Part shown: positions 12,794 through 16,589 of the stretch, piece after piece
Layout of the letters: every line of letters starts with the position of its first letter
How positions within the stretch are numbered: the stretch's first letter is position 1
Assembly (NCBI GenBank): GCA_035559295.1
Contig: DATMBL010000250.1
Coordinates: 1-16,589, forward strand
DNA: 16,589 nucleotides
Source of the DNA: DATMBL01 sp035559295
GTDB lineage: Bacteria > Desulfobacterota > Binatia > UBA9968
Direction of reading: 5' to 3'
Notes under the pieces: generated by a model
Database searches by the model: none
What the model was told of the DNA's origin: nothing
Seen by the model: the letters and a program-made list of their open reading frames with translations, nothing else
Program-made: the position numbers and the translations under genes

Positions 12794-14542
12794 ATGAGCA
12801 GTAAGACGCATCCAACGCTGGCGTTGCATTTGGGAGTGTTAGCCGCTGTGTGTGGCATTTCTTTTTTCACCTGCTTGGACCAGCCGTTCTATGATAAGGG
12901 CGAGCCGAGAGAGGCGTTGGCGGTCCAGGATATCGTGCTACGGGGCGAATGGTTGTTCCCACTGAAGCGAGGTAGCGAAATTCCTTCGAAACCACCGCTC
13001 TTTCATTGGCTCGGGGCTTTGACATCCCGTGTCGCGGGTCGCGTCAATGAGTTTACGGTTCGCTTGCCATCGGCGGTCCTCGCGACGTTCGGTGTCGTAG
13101 TCACGTACGTTCTCGGTCGCCAACTCTTCACTTATCGAGTGGCATTTCTTGGTGGAATCATTCTCTCTACTACGTTTGTTTACGTCCGCCAGGCAACAAC
13201 CGCACGTGTCGACATGACCCTGACTTTCTTCATTACCCTAACGCTGGCGCTTTTTCTTGCTCTGTACCGCGAGTTTTTGACCGGTCGCCGCTGGTTTTAC
13301 ATATTCTACGCCGTCCTCGGGATGAGCGCACTGGCCAAAGGCCCGGTAGGTGTGATCCTGCCGGCCTTGATGGTGGTTCTCTTTTTGACACTTGAAAAGA
13401 GATCGGATCTGATTTCTCGTTTTGGCTGCCATAGGGGCCTTTTCATTACGTTCATCGCGGCTACCGGCTGGTACGGAATTGCGCTTTATAGAGGCGGCGA
13501 GGAGTTCTTCAACCGGCAAGTCCTCGAGGAAAATTTGTCCAGATTCTTTGGAGGATCCGGCCACACGCATCCGTTTTACTACTATGTGCCGTACGTATTT
13601 GTGGACGGGCTTCCGTGGAGCTTCTTTCTTCCGTTCGTAACGGCGGCGCTCGTCAAAAAAAAGCTCTTATCCGACGACAATATCCTGTTTCTCACAGTCT
13701 GGGTTGTAGTCGTCTTTGTCTTTTTTTCAATTTCGATGGGAAAGTTGTCAGTTTATCTGTTGCCGCTGTACCCTGGTCTCTCTCTGATTACCGCCGCATG
13801 GTTCTACGAGCCGCCGGGCGGAGAGAGAGGCGGGTTGTCTTTGCGAGCAATGGCTGTGGGCTTTGGTTTGATGGGTTTGTTTCTTTTCAGCATTGCACTG
13901 CTCGGCGTCTTGTATCACGACTCGGGTTGGTTTCTCTCGGCGCTGGAACCTGTCGTCAAGCCAAAAGACCGTGCCGACCTGCTGATCGTCAAGGAAGCGT
14001 TCACTCGGTCGGGATGGATTGTGAGCCTTGCTTTGTTCTCCTTATCTGTTCTCTGGTTATCGGTCTCGCATAATCTGTGGTTCCATCGAATTCGGTCGCT
14101 GCCATCCAGAATTGTGCTGATTTCTCTCGTATCAGCGTTTGTGGCGCGACGTATCGCCGTTCCCGCGATAGCCGAGGCGAGAAGTTACCGTTCTTTCGTG
14201 AACGAGGTAAACAAGCTAGCGAACCCCCGCGCGCATCTCTACCTGTATGGGAGGTCGTTCAACAGCGACTCGGTGGTTTTTTATCGTGGTGGTCCGGTTC
14301 CCATACTCGACGTGAGTCGCGAAACGATGACCGAAAAGATCGCTTATGGAAGCGATTACATCATAATGACTGTTAGAGATTGGGAGAAGATTAATAACGA
14401 GCTCGACGGCAAGTTGACGCCGCTCCTGAGGAGTACGGGAACAGGACCGGAAGGCGACGCACCGCTCGTCCTGGTCCGAGGAGCCTTCGGTCAAGCAATA
14501 CCCAACCGGCCCGTCGGCGCCTCGCCTCGTCAGCCGCCGTAA
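12794..14542 (+). CDS. Family 39 (PMT/ArnT-like) membrane glycosyltransferase
   Basis: A 582-aa polytopic inner-membrane glycosyltransferase of the GT39/ArnT type, which transfers a sugar from a lipid (polyprenyl) donor on the periplasmic face. Features: N-terminal hydrophobic segment, then the acidic first loop YDKGEPREALAVQDIVL (about 34-50), which takes the place of the usual catalytic DE motif, and KPPLFHWLGALTSRVAG (about 65-82). Ten or more hydrophobic segments follow to about 450, then a soluble C-terminal region to 582 (RAHLYLYGRSF, GGPVPILDVSRETM). GGAGA sits 5 nt before ATG 12794. Acceptor is unknown; lipid A modification, as by ArnT, is possible. It is 32 nt downstream of the ICMT-like gene and probably cotranscribed. 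No terminator is clear after it. Confidence 0.88.
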   Translation: MSSKTHPTLALHLGVLAAVCGISFFTCLDQPFYDKGEPREALAVQDIVLRGEWLFPLKRGSEIPSKPPLFHWLGALTSRVAGRVNEFTVRLPSAVLATFGVVVTYVLGRQLFTYRVAFLGGIILSTTFVYVRQATTARVDMTLTFFITLTLALFLALYREFLTGRRWFYIFYAVLGMSALAKGPVGVILPALMVVLFLTLEKRSDLISRFGCHRGLFITFIAATGWYGIALYRGGEEFFNRQVLEENLSRFFGGSGHTHPFYYYVPYVFVDGLPWSFFLPFVTAALVKKKLLSDDNILFLTVWVVVVFVFFSISMGKLSVYLLPLYPGLSLITAAWFYEPPGGERGGLSLRAMAVGFGLMGLFLFSIALLGVLYHDSGWFLSALEPVVKPKDRADLLIVKEAFTRSGWIVSLALFSLSVLWLSVSHNLWFHRIRSLPSRIVLISLVSAFVARRIAVPAIAEARSYRSFVNEVNKLANPRAHLYLYGRSFNSDSVVFYRGGPVPILDVSRETMTEKIAYGSDYIIMTVRDWEKINNELDGKLTPLLRSTGTGPEGDAPLVLVRGAFGQAIPNRPVGASPRQPP

Positions 14543-14768
14543 GCGGCCGGCATGGAGATCGCCTGAGCCTCGACTTCACCGCCTTGCATGTAGCCTACTG
14601 AGAACCGATTTTCCCAAAGTTCTTGGCCGTATCCTGGGGGCGGGCGCTTCGAACGTACGGTTCCTCATCGAATTTTTAAGAGAGGACAAATTCTATTCGA
14701 GCAAGATATGCTGCTCAATATAAGCAACTGCTAAGCATCCCGTTTTTTCCAGCGGAACTTTTATTACT

Positions 14769-15218
14769 TTATAGAGGGCAGAAACGGCAGCATGTCTGCT
14801 CGCCGGGATCGCTCGCATCTTGGAGTGTAAGCTCCGGCCGGGTATCTTTGACTTTGACCGTGAAGATCTCCCAGCGGTAGCCGTCCGGATCGTTAATCCA
14901 AACCTTATCCTGCAGCGCGAAACAGCAATCGACGTTCATTTCATCGAACGTGGCAAGCCCTGCGTGAAGCAAGCGCTCTTTCGCCGCAAGGACCTCCTCG
15001 GTGCTCAAAACTTCGATGCCGAGGTGGTTCAAAGCTCCGGGACCATCGAGCTTTTTGTGCTGATTGAGCGTGAGATTAAGCGGAGGCTCTGCGAGATCGA
15101 ACTCGGCATATCCCGGTTTCCATTTAGCTGGATCGAGCCCGAACACTGCCCGGTAAAACTCGACGGAGCGTGTTACGTCCGTGACGTTGAGAGCAACGTG
15201 AACCTTTGATGTTTTCAT
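14769..15218 (-). CDS. arsI: ArsI/CadI-family C-As lyase (VOC fold)
   Basis: A 149-aa cytoplasmic dioxygenase-like protein of the vicinal-oxygen-chelate fold. ArsI cleaves the carbon-arsenic bond of trivalent organoarsenicals using Fe(II). The expected metal ligands are His7 (KVHVALNV), His65 (ALNHLGIEV) and Glu117 (RWEIF). The thiol pair for the arsenical is Cys98-Cys99 in NVDCCFALQDKVWINDPDG, the strongest family signature. The C-terminus carries further thiols (GEQTCCRFC), also usual. GGGAGA lies 5 nt before ATG 15218. It is the second gene of an arsC-arsI operon, 9 nt after the arsC stop, which strengthens the arsenic assignment over cadmium (CadI). Length is typical. Confidence 0.88.
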   Translation of the reverse strand: MKTSKVHVALNVTDVTRSVEFYRAVFGLDPAKWKPGYAEFDLAEPPLNLTLNQHKKLDGPGALNHLGIEVLSTEEVLAAKERLLHAGLATFDEMNVDCCFALQDKVWINDPDGYRWEIFTVKVKDTRPELTLQDASDPGEQTCCRFCPL

Positions 15219-15227
15219 GAGATCTCC

Positions 15228-15725
15228 CTATTTCTTTGGTTGTGCGTTTTCACCTTTCTGCGCCGAATGCATTAAGAAGTGGTCAAGTTTTTCTCGCGGA
15301 AACGAGCGCAAGAGCTGGAGACGCCGAAAGATTTGTTGGGCAGCCTCTTTGAACGCGCGGCGTTTTTGCTCATCGGTGCCCGTCGCGGCCACGGGATCGG
15401 GAATGCTCCAGTGCGCGACGTTCGGTTCACCCGGAAAAATAGGGCAGGATTCCTTGGCCCGATCACAGACGGTGATCACGATATCGAATCGCGTTTCTTT
15501 GAATTCGCTCCATGATTTGCTGCGGGCGTCTCGTGCGTCGATATCGTAATCGTTTTTGAGAATCTGGAGCGTAAGCGGATTGACCCTGCCGCTGGGGTCG
15601 CTGCCGGCGCTGTATGTTTCGAAGCGATCGCCGGCGATCTTTCTCAGAAGGTATTCCGCGAAGATACTCCGGGCCGAGTTGCCGGTGCAGAGAAACAGGA
15701 TTTTCAGCTTGGCGCTGGGATTCAT
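15228..15725 (-). CDS. arsC: Arsenate reductase ArsC (LMW phosphatase type)
   Basis: A 165-aa cytoplasmic arsenate reductase of the low-molecular-weight tyrosine phosphatase fold, thioredoxin-coupled type. The active-site P-loop is CTGNSARS (Cys13 to Ser20), with Cys87 and Cys94 (VITVCDRAKESCP) as the resolving thiols, and IPDPVAATGTDE (about 110-121) as the acidic loop. The reduction of As(V) to As(III) feeds efflux or methylation. The start is ATG 15725: no Shine-Dalgarno precedes it and the promoter -10 ends only about 14 nt away, so this mRNA is probably leaderless. The gene is divergent from arsR and followed 9 nt later by arsI, with a dyad overlapping its start codon for ArsR repression. 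Confidence 0.93.
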   Translation of the reverse strand: MNPSAKLKILFLCTGNSARSIFAEYLLRKIAGDRFETYSAGSDPSGRVNPLTLQILKNDYDIDARDARSKSWSEFKETRFDIVITVCDRAKESCPIFPGEPNVAHWSIPDPVAATGTDEQKRRAFKEAAQQIFRRLQLLRSFPREKLDHFLMHSAQKGENAQPKK

Positions 15726-15743
15726 ATTCGTTTAATCGAATAT
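15724..15743. promoter_or_regulatory. ArsR operator candidate at the arsC start
   Basis: A perfect 7-6-7 dyad (ATATTCG, TTTAAT, CGAATAT) overlaps both the -10 of the arsC promoter and the arsC ATG. Its core TTCG-N6-CGAA recurs over the FTR1 promoter. A bound repressor here would block arsC directly. Confidence 0.65.
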
Positions 15744-15766
15744 AATTCGGGAATCAAATATGTCAA
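15739..15766 (-). promoter_or_regulatory. arsC-arsI promoter
   Basis: On the minus strand TTGACA (15766-15761) and TATATT (15744-15739) are 16 nt apart. Start near 15732 leaves about 7 nt before ATG 15725, consistent with leaderless translation. Confidence 0.6.
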
Positions 15767-15776
15767 GACATATTTG
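15755..15776. promoter_or_regulatory. Perfect 10-2-10 palindrome between ars promoters
   Basis: The arms CAAATATGTC (15755-15764) and GACATATTTG (15767-15776), separated by AA, are exact complements. The palindrome contains the -35 regions of both divergent promoters, so one bound dimer could silence both. It is a second dyad besides the one at the arsC start. Confidence 0.6.
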
Positions 15777-15793
15777 TTTTGTTGTGGTATTAT
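15765..15793 (+). promoter_or_regulatory. arsR promoter candidate
   Basis: AAGACA (15765-15770), 17 nt, TATTAT (15788-15793). The start near 15800 leaves about 3 nt before ATG 15803. Confidence 0.45.
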
Positions 15794-15802
15794 GAGGCTA
15801 TT

Positions 15803-16222
15803 ATGAAAGCGTCGAAAGCCAAGCCGTTTGATATCGAGCTTCTTTTCCGGGCCCTGGCCGATCGAACGAGGCTCCGTTTGCTGAACCTGATGGGGGATGA
15901 TGAAGTGTGCGTTTGCTTCTTGGTTGAAGCGTTGGGGGCGAATCAGCCGAAAATATCCCGGCATTTAGCTTACCTTCGCCGGGCGGGCATCGTGGCCTGG
16001 CGCCGCGAAGGAAAATGGATGCATTATCGGCTCATGCGCCCGCACGATCCGCTTGGGGCGGCCGTGGTGGAAGCTGTTCGCGCCTATCTCAGATACGACC
16101 CGCAATTACAGGCCGATCGAGCTCGACTCGTCCGATTATTCTGCTCGCCCAAAGCTCCCGCATCCCTGAAAAGGGCTCCGAAGCCTGCGGGGGTTGCTCG
16201 GGGAGCAATCCCGCGCGCATAA
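15803..16222 (+). CDS. arsR: ArsR-family arsenite-sensing repressor
   Basis: A 139-aa winged-helix repressor of the ArsR/SmtB family. ATG 15803 is chosen as the family start (MKASKAKPFDIELLFRALADRTRLRLL); an in-frame start at 15779 lies inside the palindrome and would be a poor site. The metal site is the Cys36-Val-Cys38 pair in DDEVCVCFLVEAL, an alpha-3 thiol motif found in As(III)-responsive members. The recognition helix is GANQPKISRHLAYLRRAGIV, with wing WRREGKWMHYRL. The C-terminal extension (about 110-139, with FCSPKAPASLK) is basic and not conserved in my memory. It is divergent from arsC, with which it shares two dyads, so it very probably represses the arsC-arsI operon and itself. 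Confidence 0.93.
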   Translation: MKASKAKPFDIELLFRALADRTRLRLLNLMGDDEVCVCFLVEALGANQPKISRHLAYLRRAGIVAWRREGKWMHYRLMRPHDPLGAAVVEAVRAYLRYDPQLQADRARLVRLFCSPKAPASLKRAPKPAGVARGAIPRA

Positions 16223-16279
16223 GGCTCTTTTGCAGTGGCTTAGGGAGGCCGTCATTTTGGCCTTGAGGTTTGGTACAGG

Positions 16280-16311
16280 AGTGGGTCTTTGTGTATCGGG
16301 TGATTCCCACT
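16280..16311. terminator. Weak hairpin between convergent genes
   Basis: AGTGGG and CCCACT (16280-16285, 16306-16311) can pair across a 20-nt loop between the arsR and MFS gene ends. With a long loop and no clean T-run, it is only a possible bidirectional end. Confidence 0.25.
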
Positions 16312-16321
16312 TTGCTGGATT

Positions 16322-16588
16322 TTAGCCCCGTCGCTGCGCGTCCGAGCCGGCTACCCAGATAAGTGCTGCGGAGGTCGCGGTGAGTGCCTGAGCGATCAGG
16401 AAAGCCTCATAGTAGCTCTTGGTCCAGTCGTGGATTAGCCCGCCTAACCAGGGGCCAATCCCGGCTCCGGCGCCGATAAACAGCGCGATTGCGCCGATAA
16501 TCGCTCCAAAGGATTTCCCGTGAAAGAGATCGGCGGCGATCGTGGGGTAAAGGGACTGACGCGACGAAAAGCCAAAAGCAACGAACGG
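16322..16588 (-). CDS. MFS transporter, C-terminal part (cut by window edge)
   Basis: The minus-strand frame from the window edge to TAA 16324-16322 gives 88 residues that read like the C-terminal two to three membrane segments of a major facilitator. The start is PFVAFGFSSRQSLYPTIAAD, then SFGAIIGAIALFIGAGAGIGP, a WLGGLIHDWTKSYYEAFLIAQAL segment and the end IWVAGSDAQRRG. The GxGxxxGP and GGxxxDxT-YxxAF patterns are typical of the second half of MFS permeases. The start and most of the gene lie outside, so substrate cannot be given. Being next to arsR it may belong to the arsenic cluster (an exporter), but this is inference from position. Confidence 0.8.
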   Translation of the reverse strand, partial: PFVAFGFSSRQSLYPTIAADLFHGKSFGAIIGAIALFIGAGAGIGPWLGGLIHDWTKSYYEAFLIAQALTATSAALIWVAGSDAQRRG

Positions 16589-16589
16589 C

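Noticed and set aside
1..16589. CRISPR arrays, transposases, tRNA or rRNA genes
   Set aside because: No repeat-spacer pattern, transposase-like frame, cloverleaf or rRNA stretch was seen.

Overview
The window is 16.6 kb of moderately GC-rich bacterial DNA that reads as a metal and metalloid handling region. A lipoprotein signal, a periplasmic Met-rich protein and a cytochrome c fused to an FTR1 permease point to a diderm (Gram-negative) host. Two genes have an in-frame TGA exactly where their families carry Cys, and each TGA is followed at a suitable distance by a hairpin, so the host very probably decodes UGA as selenocysteine. That would suit a Deltaproteobacteria, NC10, Rokubacteria or Binatota-like soil or groundwater lineage, but this placement is a guess. 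No selA, selB, selC, selD, rRNA or tRNA gene lies in the window.

Layout. (1) 1-1673: a small conserved-looking ORF behind a strong terminator, an XRE-type regulator, a divergent ferritin-like protein, and a small unknown protein convergent with it. (2) 1772-3906 (minus): a cytochrome c/FTR1 iron permease translationally coupled to a small zinc-ribbon protein, behind a good sigma70 promoter overlapped by a dyad. (3) 4243-6692 (plus): an ArsB/NhaD-type 613-aa permease, then a secreted Met-rich, probably copper-binding protein. (4) 6961-7749 (minus): an ArsM-like methyltransferase with a predicted selenocysteine at residue 205. (5) 7984-9708 (plus): a dyad-controlled promoter, two small ORFs and the chromate transporter chrA. 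(6) 9806-11381 (plus): a PadR regulator, a short CDF-type cation transporter, and, overlapping it, a PCYCGC-family lipoprotein with a predicted selenocysteine at residue 110 (UxxC). (7) 11437-14542 (plus): an intergenic inverted repeat, a small membrane-anchored unknown, an isoprenylcysteine-methyltransferase-like protein and a family 39 glycosyltransferase. (8) 14769-16222: an arsenic module, arsC-arsI on minus and arsR divergent on plus, with overlapping promoters and two strong dyads. (9) 16322-16588 (minus): the C-terminal end of an MFS transporter that runs off the window.

Working together: the ars genes would reduce arsenate (ArsC), cleave organoarsenicals (ArsI) and sense As(III) (ArsR). 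ChrA handles chromate, FTR1 takes up iron and the ferritin-like protein may store or oxidise it. The CDF pump plus the PCYCGC lipoprotein form a metal export or thiol-redox pair. The dyad TTCG-N6-CGAA occurs both at the arsC start and over the -10 of the FTR1 promoter, which suggests that the ArsR here, or a relative, also controls the iron permease. The standout observation is a pair of candidate selenoproteins in metal genes: one in a methyltransferase lacking two of the usual As(III)-binding cysteines, one in the redox or metal motif of a poorly understood lipoprotein family.
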